DNA from: Streptomyces beihaiensis
Lineage (GTDB): Bacteria > Actinomycetota > Actinomycetes > Streptomycetales > Streptomycetaceae
Reading direction: 5' to 3'
NCBI RefSeq assembly: GCF_026274175.1
Contig: NZ_JAPHNL010000278.1
Coordinates: forward strand, 1 to 39,043
DNA length: 39,043 bases
The position numbers and the translations under genes are program-made. Shown piece after piece: positions 1-6,730 of this stretch (positions within the stretch are counted from its first letter, which is position 1; each line of letters starts with the position of its first letter). The notes beneath the pieces were generated by a model that was given only the letters and a program-made list of their open reading frames with translations, was not told the origin of the DNA and searched no databases.

Positions 1-2
1 GC

Positions 3-518
3 CGCGGCGGCCGCGACGCCCCGTACGGCGGAACGATCCGGCAGCTGGAACGGGTGCAGCAGGTGTTCCCGGTGAGCGCGGTGACGGCGGAGCTGTCGGT
101 GTGGTCGCCGCGGGCCCTGTCGGCGCTGCTGCCCTGGTGCGCGGCGCGCGGCGTCGGCTTCCTGGCGGCGATGCCGCTCGGCAGCGGCTTCCTGACCGGC
201 ACGCTCACCCCGGGCCAGGGCTTCGAGCCGGACGACGTACGGGCCCGCCACCCCCGGTTCACCGCGGAGATGATGGCGGCGAACCAGCCGATCGTGGCGG
301 GCCTGCGCCGGGTCGCCGAACGCCACGGCCCGGACGTCACCCCGGCGCAGGTGGCCCTTGCCTGGGCCCTGGCGCAGGGCCCGAACGTGATACCGGTCCC
401 CGGGGCCAAGCACGCCCGCTGGGCGGCGCAGAACGCCGCCGCGACGGCACTGCGGCTGACCGGGGCGGACCTGGCGGAGATCGCGGGGCTGCCTGCGGCA
501 CGGGGGTCGTGGGACTAG
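3..518 (+). CDS. Aldo/keto reductase, C-terminal part (5' end outside window)
   Basis: The open frame enters from the left edge in frame 3 and stops with TAG at 516-518, so about 171 C-terminal residues are visible. They fit the second half of the (beta/alpha)8 barrel of NAD(P)H-dependent aldo/keto reductases: a strand with VTAELSVWSPRAL, a segment with AAMPLGSGFLTGTLTP, a helix with TPAQVALAWALAQGPNVIPVPG, and the tail AKHARWAAQNAAA. In this family the IPVPGA-KHARWAAQN region binds the 2'-phosphate side of NADPH. The catalytic Asp/Tyr/Lys/His residues would lie upstream of the window. The likely role is NADPH-dependent reduction of a carbonyl substrate that cannot be predicted. The next gene starts 46 nt downstream on the same strand. 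Confidence 0.9.
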   Translation, partial: RGGRDAPYGGTIRQLERVQQVFPVSAVTAELSVWSPRALSALLPWCAARGVGFLAAMPLGSGFLTGTLTPGQGFEPDDVRARHPRFTAEMMAANQPIVAGLRRVAERHGPDVTPAQVALAWALAQGPNVIPVPGAKHARWAAQNAAATALRLTGADLAEIAGLPAARGSWD

Positions 519-564
519 CGTTTGGGTTCCACCGACAACGGGGGCGCTCGGAAGGAACCTGATC

Positions 565-1731
565 GTGCGACGTCCTGCTGTACGGGCCGCCTCGGCCCTG
601 GCCGCCTGTGTGACGGTGCTGCTCGCGGCCGGGTGCTCGTCCGGGGGCGGCGGGGCCCCCGCGACGGGTGCGAGCACGTCCGTGAGCCCTTCCCCGGGGC
701 GGTCGGCGGACCGGTCCGACGTTCCGCCCGCAAAGGGTTCGGTGACCGTCGTGCGCACGGTTACCGAGGGCCTCAAGTCCCCTTGGGGGCTCGCCCCGTT
801 GCCGGACGGGAGCGGACTCCTGGTCTCCTCGCGCGACGAGGGGACGATCACCCGGGTCGACACCAGGACCGGAAAGAAGACCGAGGTCGGCGCGGTGCCC
901 GGGGTCGCCGCGGCGGGCGAGGGCGGGCTGCTCGGCCTCGCGCTCTCCCCCTCGTACGCCTCCGACCACATGGTCTACGCGTACTTCACCACGGCGTCGG
1001 ACAACCGTGTCGCGCGCATGCTGTACGACCCGAGGAAGCCGGCCGGGGAGCAACTGGGCGCCCCCGACACGGTGTTCAAGGGCATTCCGAAGGGCGTGAT
1101 CCACAACGGCGGGCGGATCGCGTTCGGCCCGGACGGGCTGCTGTACGTGGGGACCGGCGAGACCCACCGCGGCCGGTTCGCCCAGGACAAGAAGTCGACC
1201 GGGGGCAAGATCCTGCGGCTGACCCCGGACGGGCAGCCGGCGCCGGGCAACCCGTTCGGCGACTCCTCGCCCGTCTACTCGTACGGGCACCGCAACGTGG
1301 AGGGCCTCGCCTGGGACAAGGACAAGCGGCTGTGGGCCTCGGAGTTCGGGCAGGACACCTGGGACGAGCTGAACCTGATCGTGCCCGGCGGCGACTACGG
1401 CTGGCCGGTCGTCGAGGGCAAGGCGGGCAAGGCCGGCTACCGCGACCCGGTCGCCCAGTGGCGCCCCGCGGACGCGTCGCCCAGCGGCATCGCGTACGCG
1501 AAGGGTTCTGTCTGGATGGCGGCGCTGCGCGGTCGGCGGCTGTGGCGGGTCCCGCTGGACGGCCGGAAAGTGGCCCACGCGCCGCAGGCGTTTCTGACCG
1601 GCCGGTACGGGCGACTGCGCACGGTGGTCGCCGCGGGCGGCGACAGGCTGTGGCTGACGACCAGCGAGACGGACACACGGGGCACGCCCCGGAAGGGCGA
1701 CGACCGCCTGCTTGAGCTCAGGGTGAGCTGA
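565..1731 (+). CDS. PQQ-dependent sugar (glucose/sorbosone-type) dehydrogenase lipoprotein
   Basis: 388 residues from a GTG start, with GGAAGG about 9 nt upstream. A lipoprotein signal peptide ends in LLAAGC with Cys24 as the lipidated residue, followed by a Ser/Gly-rich linker, so the protein is anchored outside the membrane. The rest is a six-bladed beta-propeller of the soluble aldose (GDH-B/YliI) type: GLKSPWGLAPLPDG, GEGGLLGLALSPSY, HNGGRIAFGPDGLLYVGTG, GGKILRLTPDGQP, YGHRNVEGLAWD and GGDYGWPVVEG are typical blade motifs. The His in HNGG corresponds to the catalytic base position of soluble glucose dehydrogenase. Family enzymes oxidise aldose sugars with PQQ, but many actinobacterial members have no known substrate. 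The 3' end overlaps the convergent gene by 14 bp. Confidence 0.85.
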   Translation: MRRPAVRAASALAACVTVLLAAGCSSGGGGAPATGASTSVSPSPGRSADRSDVPPAKGSVTVVRTVTEGLKSPWGLAPLPDGSGLLVSSRDEGTITRVDTRTGKKTEVGAVPGVAAAGEGGLLGLALSPSYASDHMVYAYFTTASDNRVARMLYDPRKPAGEQLGAPDTVFKGIPKGVIHNGGRIAFGPDGLLYVGTGETHRGRFAQDKKSTGGKILRLTPDGQPAPGNPFGDSSPVYSYGHRNVEGLAWDKDKRLWASEFGQDTWDELNLIVPGGDYGWPVVEGKAGKAGYRDPVAQWRPADASPSGIAYAKGSVWMAALRGRRLWRVPLDGRKVAHAPQAFLTGRYGRLRTVVAAGGDRLWLTTSETDTRGTPRKGDDRLLELRVS

Positions 1732-1735
1732 GCTC
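1714..1735. terminator. Short hairpin across the convergent stop codons
   Basis: GAGCTCA (1714-1720) and TGAGCTC (1729-1735) form a 7-bp stem with an 8-nt loop. The hairpin spans the stop codons of the sugar dehydrogenase (+) and the DUF6191 gene (-), so it could act in both directions. There is no T-tract, so function is inferred from position only. Confidence 0.4.
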
Positions 1736-1948
1736 GGGGTCGTCGTCGGGGCCGCCCTCGTCGTCGGTGTTCCGTCCGGGCTCGTCCTGGTCCGGCGGGC
1801 GTATGACGACCTTGCCGGAGGTGAGGTCTATGGGCCCGCGGCCCGGGTCCCCGTCGTTGAGGTCGACGCGGGTGAGCTCCAGGCGTTTGCGCTCGTCGTT
1901 CGTGTGCTTGCGACCGGGTGCGAACAGCTCCTCGAACATGTTGAACAC
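1718..1948 (-). CDS. Small acidic DUF6191-type protein
   Basis: 76 residues from a GTG start (1946-1948) with GGAGG four nt before it; an ATG at 1937-1939 is an alternative start. The N-terminus MFNMFEELFAPGRKHTNDE is an amphipathic segment. It is followed by KRLELTRVDLNDGDPG and DLTSGKVVIRPP, which I recognise as the short Streptomyces family annotated DUF6191. The tail after residue 50 is Asp/Glu/Pro-rich and probably disordered. No membrane segment or catalytic motif is visible and no function is known to me. The gene lies 32 nt downstream of the LAL regulator on the same strand and may be co-transcribed with it. Its 3' end overlaps the convergent sugar dehydrogenase gene by 14 bp. Confidence 0.75.
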   Translation of the reverse strand: MFNMFEELFAPGRKHTNDERKRLELTRVDLNDGDPGRGPIDLTSGKVVIRPPDQDEPGRNTDDEGGPDDDPELSSP

Positions 1949-1980
1949 AGCGCCTCCAGGTGGCCGGGCGGAGCCCTTCC

Positions 1981-4900
1981 CTACAGCGTACGGGAGGCCG
2001 CGGGCGACACCTCGGGGAAGAGGTGGAGGCGGTGGGCCAGGGCCGCCGCCTCGCCGCGGCCCGCCACGCCCAGCTTGGCGAGGATGTTGGAGACGTGGAC
2101 GCTGGCGGTCTTCGGCGATATGAACAGCTCCTCGGCGATCTGCCGGTTGCTGCGCCCCGCCTTGACCAGGCGCAGCACGTCCCGCTCGCGGCTGGTCAGG
2201 CCCAGCTCCTCGGCGGGGTCGGCCGGGGCGGCGCTCGGCCGGGCGTCGGGCGCCAGGGCGATGCGGGCGCGCTGCGCGAGCAGGGCGACGGACTGTGCGA
2301 GGGGCCGGGCACCGAGGTGCTCGGCGACGGCAGCCGCGAGCCGCAGCAGCTCGGTGGCCCGCTCTCGGCCCCCCTCGCCATCGGCCCCGCCGATGAGCGA
2401 CTCCGCGAGCCGTACGCGCGCGCGGGCGAGGTCGTAGGGCCGCTCCAGCGGTTCGAGGGCGGCGACGGCCGCGTTCCAGTCGTCCGGGGTGTCACGGCCC
2501 TCGGCGCGCAGCAGCTCGGAGCGGAGCCACTGCTCGTGGGCGTGCCAGACGGGGACCACCGTGGCCTGCCGCTTGGCGGCGTCGCGGATCAGGGCCACGG
2601 CGGCGGCCCGCCCGGCCTCGGCCGCGGGCAGTCCGCGCGCGTCGGCCTCGGCGGCGGCCGCGGTGCGCAGCAGGGGCCACAGGTAGCGGTGCGAGGAGGT
2701 GGGCAGGCCGGCGCTGACGAGCCGGTCGAGCTCGGCGCGGACGTCGAGGACGCGGCCCTCGGCGGCGGCGAGCGCGAGGGTGAGGTGGGCGAGCGGCAGT
2801 TCGTGCTGCGGCTCGGGGTCGTGCGTGCCGAAGAACTCGCGGGCCGCGGCGGTGTGTTCGGCCGCTTCCCGCAGCTCGCCGCGGCCGATGGCGACGGCGG
2901 CGAGGTGGGCGGCGGCGGTGCCGCGGGGACGACTGCTCGTCGCGGAACGGCGGGTGCGGTCGGCGGCCTTGACGGCCTCGTCCCAGCGGCCGAGCGAGAT
3001 GAGCGACTCGGCCTTGTTGGAGCGGATCCACCCCTTGGCGTCGGTGAGGCCGTAGCGGCGGCACACGGCGATGCCCTCGTCGCTGATGCGCACGGCTTCC
3101 AGGGAGCGGCCGACGCCTTCGAGCACGGACGGCAGGTTGATGTTGACGTTGTTGATGCGGGAGATCAGGCCGAGCTCGGTGGAGCGCTCGCGCACCTCGT
3201 ACATCTCGGCGATGCCGCGCTCGATGTCACCGGCGTCGACGAGCAGGCCGCCGCGGACGAGCCGCGCGCGCAGCTCGATCTCGGCGGTGCCGACCATGCG
3301 CGCGTACTCGAAGGCGCGCTCGGCGGCGGCGAGGGCGTCGGCGCCCGGGTTGTGCAGCATGCCCCAGGAGGCGACATGGGTGAGGACCTCGGCGTGCACC
3401 TCGGACGGCGGCAGGCCGCGCACCAGCTCCTGGGCGGTCGCGATCTCCTCCCAGCCGTCGCCGCGGCCGGTGTTCGCGGCGAGGCGGGAGCGCTGCAGCC
3501 AGAACCAGGCGGCACGCAGAGGATCGCCCTCGCCGCGCGCGGCGGCGTCCTCCAGGATGCGCAGCGCCCGCTTGCCGATCTTCAGGGCGCGCTCGCGCTC
3601 CCCGCACAGGCGGCCCGCGACGGCGGCCTCGGCCATGAGATCGAGGTACTGCAGCGGGGTCGTGGCCGGGTCACAGCCGCAGGCCGGGTAGGCGTCGGAG
3701 TAGGTGCCGAGGGTGAGGCGGGCACGGACCTCCTCAGGTGCCGCGTCCCACAGCTCCATCGCCCGCTCCAGGAGCCCCAGTTGCTCGAAGTAGGCGTGTC
3801 GGCGGCGGGCCTCCACCGAGGCGTCGAGGACGGCGGGCAGGGCCTTGGCCGGGTCGTGGGCGTGGTACCAGTAGCTGGCCAGGCGGGTGGCGCGGGTGTC
3901 GGCCGGGGTCAGCGTCGGATCGCCCTCCAGGGCCTCGGCGTAGCGGCGGTTGAGGCGGGAGCGCTCGCCGGGCAGCAGGTCGTCGCTGACGGCCTCGCGG
4001 ACCAGCGAGTGGCGGAAGCGGTAGCCGTCGCCGTCCGGCGAGGCGAGCAGGATGTTGGCACCGACGGCGGCGCGCAGCGCCTCGATCAGGTCGTCCTCGC
4101 AGAGTCCGGCGACCGCGGCGAGCAGCGCGTACTCGACGGTGGAGCCGCCCTCGGCGCAGATCCGGGCGACGCGCTGGGCTGCCTCGGGCAGCGACTCGAC
4201 GCGGACGAGCAGGACGTCGCGCAGCGATTCGCTCAGGCCCGTGGCGCAGCCCTCCGCCGCGGCCACGGCCAGCTCCTCGACGAAGAACGCGTTGCCGTCC
4301 GAGCGGCGGAAGATGTCGTCGACGACCGCGCGGTCGGGTTCGGCGGCCAGGATGCCGGCGATCTGGCGGGCCACCTCGTCGCGGGTGAAGCGGGCGAGGT
4401 CGAGGCGGGTGACGGTACGCAGCCGGTCGAGTTCGGCGAGGAGGGGGCGCAGGGGGTGGCGGCGGTGCACGTCGTCGGCGCGGTAGGTGGCGACGACCGC
4501 GAGGCGGCCGCTGCGCAGCGTGCGAAAGAGATAGGAGAGCAGGTGGCGGGTGGAGGCGTCCGCCCAGTGCAGGTCCTCAAGGATCACGACCACGGTGTGG
4601 TCGGCGGCGACGCGCTCCAGGAGCCGGGCGGTGAGCTCGAAGAGGCGGGCGGTGGCGCTCTCGTCGTCGCGTCCCTCCAGGCCGCGGTCGGCGGCCGCGC
4701 GCTCGCCGAGTTCCGGCAGGACGCGCGCCAGTTCGCCCTCTCGGCCCGCCGCGGCGGCGTCGACCTCACCGGGCAGGGCGCGGCGCAGCGCGCGCAGGGC
4801 GGTGGAGAACGGGGCGAACGGCAGACCGTCGGCCCCGATCTCCATGCAGCCGCCCGTGACGACGACGGCGCCGTGCCCGCAGGCGGCCGCCGCGAACTCC

Positions 4901-5061
4901 TCGACGAGCCGGGTCTTGCCGACCCCGGCCTCGCCACCGAGCAGCAGCGCCTGCGGTTCGCCCGCGGCGGCACGGTCAAGGGCACTGTTCAATATGCCCA
5001 GTTCGTCGGCGCGGCCGACGAAAACCGGGCTGACGGATCTGGTCTCCACGCCGCTGAGCAT
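1981..5061 (-). CDS. LAL-type AAA+/LuxR transcriptional regulator
   Basis: About 1026 residues from ATG 5059-5061. The frame stays open to 5196, and GTG 5047-5049 is another possible start; none has a strong SD, so the start is uncertain. Domains in order: an AAA/STAND ATPase with FVGRADEL near residue 15, Walker A GGEAGVGKT (42-50) and Walker B VVVILEDLHWAD (157-168); a long Ala/Leu/Arg-rich helical repeat region resembling TPR; and a C-terminal LuxR/GerE helix-turn-helix beginning LTSRERDVLRLV near residue 955 with NRQIAEELFISPKTASVHVSNILAKLG split across its helices. Size and order are those of the MalT-like LAL family, ATP-dependent activators that bind an inducer. The target and ligand cannot be told from sequence. 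A 64-residue gene lies just upstream on the same strand. Confidence 0.93.
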   Translation of the reverse strand: MLSGVETRSVSPVFVGRADELGILNSALDRAAAGEPQALLLGGEAGVGKTRLVEEFAAAACGHGAVVVTGGCMEIGADGLPFAPFSTALRALRRALPGEVDAAAAGREGELARVLPELGERAAADRGLEGRDDESATARLFELTARLLERVAADHTVVVILEDLHWADASTRHLLSYLFRTLRSGRLAVVATYRADDVHRRHPLRPLLAELDRLRTVTRLDLARFTRDEVARQIAGILAAEPDRAVVDDIFRRSDGNAFFVEELAVAAAEGCATGLSESLRDVLLVRVESLPEAAQRVARICAEGGSTVEYALLAAVAGLCEDDLIEALRAAVGANILLASPDGDGYRFRHSLVREAVSDDLLPGERSRLNRRYAEALEGDPTLTPADTRATRLASYWYHAHDPAKALPAVLDASVEARRRHAYFEQLGLLERAMELWDAAPEEVRARLTLGTYSDAYPACGCDPATTPLQYLDLMAEAAVAGRLCGERERALKIGKRALRILEDAAARGEGDPLRAAWFWLQRSRLAANTGRGDGWEEIATAQELVRGLPPSEVHAEVLTHVASWGMLHNPGADALAAAERAFEYARMVGTAEIELRARLVRGGLLVDAGDIERGIAEMYEVRERSTELGLISRINNVNINLPSVLEGVGRSLEAVRISDEGIAVCRRYGLTDAKGWIRSNKAESLISLGRWDEAVKAADRTRRSATSSRPRGTAAAHLAAVAIGRGELREAAEHTAAAREFFGTHDPEPQHELPLAHLTLALAAAEGRVLDVRAELDRLVSAGLPTSSHRYLWPLLRTAAAAEADARGLPAAEAGRAAAVALIRDAAKRQATVVPVWHAHEQWLRSELLRAEGRDTPDDWNAAVAALEPLERPYDLARARVRLAESLIGGADGEGGRERATELLRLAAAVAEHLGARPLAQSVALLAQRARIALAPDARPSAAPADPAEELGLTSRERDVLRLVKAGRSNRQIAEELFISPKTASVHVSNILAKLGVAGRGEAAALAHRLHLFPEVSPAASRTL

Positions 5062-5140
5062 CGCACATGACTCGGACAACGCCACCGGAATTCCGGCGAG
5101 CGAACAACGGCGGGGCGCCGGCAGGGTGCTCACGGCACCG

Positions 5141-5335
5141 TCACGCGGCGCGCGTGAAGCGCAGCCGGCGGCCTCGGCCGGACGTGGCCGGGTCACTCAC
5201 CCGCCGCTCGGGTTCGTGGTTCTCGAAGGTGCGCGCCGCGCGGGCCGCGCGGTAGGCGTCGGCCTCACGGATGAGCTCGGTGGCGCGGATCTGGTGGAGG
5301 TCGTAGGCGAAGGTGTGGGCCGCGTGGTCGAACAT
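5141..5335 (-). CDS. Conserved small protein of unknown function upstream of LAL regulator
   Basis: 64 residues from ATG 5333-5335, with a strong SD (AGGGGG) 5 nt upstream. It starts MFDHAAHTFAYDLHQIRATE and continues LIREADAYRAARAAR, an amphipathic helical stretch, then a basic tail ending RGRRLRFTRAA. There is no membrane segment, Cys pair or recognisable catalytic motif. The net positive tail could contact nucleic acid or the membrane. Codon bias is typical of the genome, which supports coding. The stop lies about 79 nt before the likely start of the LAL regulator, so the two may be one transcript. Its ribosome binding site falls in one arm of a perfect 10-bp inverted repeat (5339-5348 with 5402-5411). 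Confidence 0.7.
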   Translation of the reverse strand: MFDHAAHTFAYDLHQIRATELIREADAYRAARAARTFENHEPERRVSDPATSGRGRRLRFTRAA

Positions 5336-5338
5336 GGT

Positions 5339-5411
5339 GTCCCCCTGGTGACGGGTGGTGGCTTCGCGGACTGATCGCCGCGATGCCTCGACTCTCGTCT
5401 CCCAGGGGGAC
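5339..5411 (-). promoter_or_regulatory. Leader with SD-sequestering inverted repeat
   Basis: In the minus-strand leader of the 64-residue gene, GTCCCCCTGG (5411 to 5402) is perfectly complementary to CCAGGGGGAC (5348 to 5339). The second arm contains the whole SD of that gene, 53 nt apart. The upstream arm can instead form a local 5-bp hairpin (CCAGG 5402-5406 with CCTGG 5411-5415, loop of 4). The two foldings are mutually exclusive, so an on/off RNA structure is possible. The transcription start is unknown, so it is not proven that the upstream arm is transcribed. Confidence 0.4.
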
Positions 5412-5449
5412 CTGGCACATCGGGAAAGTTCCGCAACTGTGCGGGCCGG

Positions 5450-5480
5450 GGTGCCTTAGCCCGGGGCCTCAGGTGCCTTA
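5450..5480. repeat. Two direct repeats GGTGCCTTA, 22 bp apart
   Basis: GGTGCCTTA occurs at 5450-5458 and again at 5472-5480, a spacing of 22 bp or two helical turns, each followed by a C/G stretch containing CCGGGGCC. The repeats lie in the 196-bp gap between the 64-residue gene and the His-rich membrane protein gene, about 115-145 bp upstream of the former. Direct repeats on one helix face suggest a regulator site. No protein can be named. Confidence 0.35.
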
Positions 5481-5531
5481 CGCGGTCCGGGGCCCTGCCT
5501 AGGTACCGCGGGCGGGCTCCTGTGGTGGGCC

Positions 5532-6125
5532 TCAGCCGGTCTTCGGCAGGCCGAGCAGCAGGTCCGTGTACTTGGCCACGGCGAGCAGCAGTCCGAGCAC
5601 GCCGATCGTGACGCCCGCCCACGCGGTCGACTTGATCCACAGGGCCTGCGGCCTGCCGGGCACGCCGAACGCGGGCCTGGCGAGGACGGCCGCGCCGATG
5701 ACCAGGGCGATCAGTGAGAAGATTCCGCCGACCAGAGCGGCGGCGTGCCAGGAGTCGCCGTAGACCTCCGACACCTGCTTGGCGACGCTCGCCGACTGGG
5801 ACGTGTCGAGCTGACCGATGAGCGACTCGCGGGCGGAGGCGATCGTGCCCAGCCAGCCGCCGCTGAGCGCCACGACGCCGAGCGCGACGGAGACGATGGC
5901 GCCCGCGCCCTGGCCGACGCCGGTGGGGCCGACGGGCTCGGTCTCCCGTTCCCCGTGCTCCCCGTGCTGCTCGTGCTCCCCGTGCTCCCCGTGCTGCTCC
6001 TGCGCTCCCTGCTCCTCCTGTTCGGTCCGCTCTCCCGAAGCCGCCGCTGCCTCTCCGGCGTCCTTGGACTGCTCGGCGTCCTCGGCGTTCGCGGCCTCGG
6101 GCTCCACGTCTGTCTTTGTCACCAT
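5532..6125 (-). CDS. Membrane protein with His/Glu-rich N-terminal region
   Basis: About 197 residues from ATG 6123-6125; a start at 6134 or GTG 6120-6122 is also possible. The first ~65 residues are highly charged, Glu/Ala-rich, and contain the repeat EQHGEHGEHEQHGEHGE with five His residues. Three hydrophobic segments follow: AGAIVSVALGVVALSGGW, AALVGGIFSLIALVIGAAVL and AGVTIGVLGLLLAVAKY. The region between the first and second carries LIGQLDTSQSASVAKQVSEVYGDSW. The family is not one I recognise. The charged N-terminus is probably cytosolic. The His-Glu repeats could bind divalent metal or simply reflect a slipped repeat, since the DNA there (about 5946-6000) is a run of imperfect 9-bp CCCCGTGCT-like units. 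Confidence 0.7.
   Translation of the reverse strand: MVTKTDVEPEAANAEDAEQSKDAGEAAAASGERTEQEEQGAQEQHGEHGEHEQHGEHGERETEPVGPTGVGQGAGAIVSVALGVVALSGGWLGTIASARESLIGQLDTSQSASVAKQVSEVYGDSWHAAALVGGIFSLIALVIGAAVLARPAFGVPGRPQALWIKSTAWAGVTIGVLGLLLAVAKYTDLLLGLPKTG
5946..6000. repeat. Imperfect short tandem repeat coding EHGE units
   Basis: The stretch is built from alternating CCCCGTGCT and GCTCGTGCT-like 9-mers on the plus strand and codes for the His/Glu repeat of the membrane protein on the minus strand. It is in frame and in 9-bp steps, so copy-number change would alter the protein length without a frameshift. Confidence 0.55.
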
Positions 6126-6160
6126 GCTGCGCACCGTACGGACGGAGTCTGAGAGGTTCC

Positions 6161-6730
6161 TTAACGCCCCTTGTGTCCCTCACGTGCCGTACGCCACTCC
6201 GGAGCGAGGACCGACCACACTTCCATGTCCTGCCGCTCCCCTCGGTACAGGAAGCTCTGGCGCAGGACTCCGTCACGGGTCATGCCGAGGCGCTTGGCCA
6301 CGTTGATGCTCGCCGTGTTGGCCGATCCGGCGATCCACTCGACGCGGTGGATGCCGCGCTCCAGGACCGCCCAGTCGATGATCGCGGTCGCGGCTCGGGT
6401 GACCAGGCCCCGCCCGGCGGCGGACGGCTCCAGCCAGCAGCCCGCCTCTGCCACGCCCTGCGCCGCGTCGAACGTGCGGAAGAGCACGCCGCCGACGAGA
6501 CGGCCGTCGACGCGGATGCCCCACAGGCGTCCGGCGTCCCGGGCCGCCTTGTCCGCGTACGACTGGAGCCAGGCGCGGGCGGCGTCGCAGTCCTTCGCGG
6601 CGTCCGGAAGCCCGACGAAGCGGCCTATGTAGTCGCGCCCGCGCTCGATGTGGGTGAAGTACTCGTCGGCCTGCCAGGGCTCAAGGGGCCCGAGCTCCGC
6701 GCCGTCGTCACCGAGGGACATCCCGTACAT
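6161..6730 (-). CDS. GNAT acetyltransferase, RimJ/RimL type
   Basis: 189 residues from ATG 6728-6730; ATG 6719-6721, with CGGAG better spaced before it, is an alternative. The order of elements fits the RimJ/RimL N-acetyltransferase family (Acetyltransf_3): an N-terminal LGPLEPWQADEYFTHIERGR, then WGIRVDGRLVGGVLFR, EAGCWLEPSAAGRGLVTRA (the acetyl-CoA pyrophosphate loop, here AAGRGL), IDWAVLERGIHRVEW, and NTASINVAKRLGMTRDGVLRQ. Such enzymes acetylate N-termini of ribosomal proteins, antibiotics or other amines; the substrate here is unknown. The 5' end overlaps the 3' end of the MMPL exporter gene by 14-22 bp, so translation of the two is probably coupled. Confidence 0.9.
   Translation of the reverse strand: MYGMSLGDDGAELGPLEPWQADEYFTHIERGRDYIGRFVGLPDAAKDCDAARAWLQSYADKAARDAGRLWGIRVDGRLVGGVLFRTFDAAQGVAEAGCWLEPSAAGRGLVTRAATAIIDWAVLERGIHRVEWIAGSANTASINVAKRLGMTRDGVLRQSFLYRGERQDMEVWSVLAPEWRTAREGHKGR

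Noticed and set aside
1960-5070. 1036-codon plus-strand frame over the LAL regulator
   Set aside because: Gly/Ala/Arg-rich shadow of the minus-strand gene. The minus frame has Walker and LuxR motifs and the plus frame has none.
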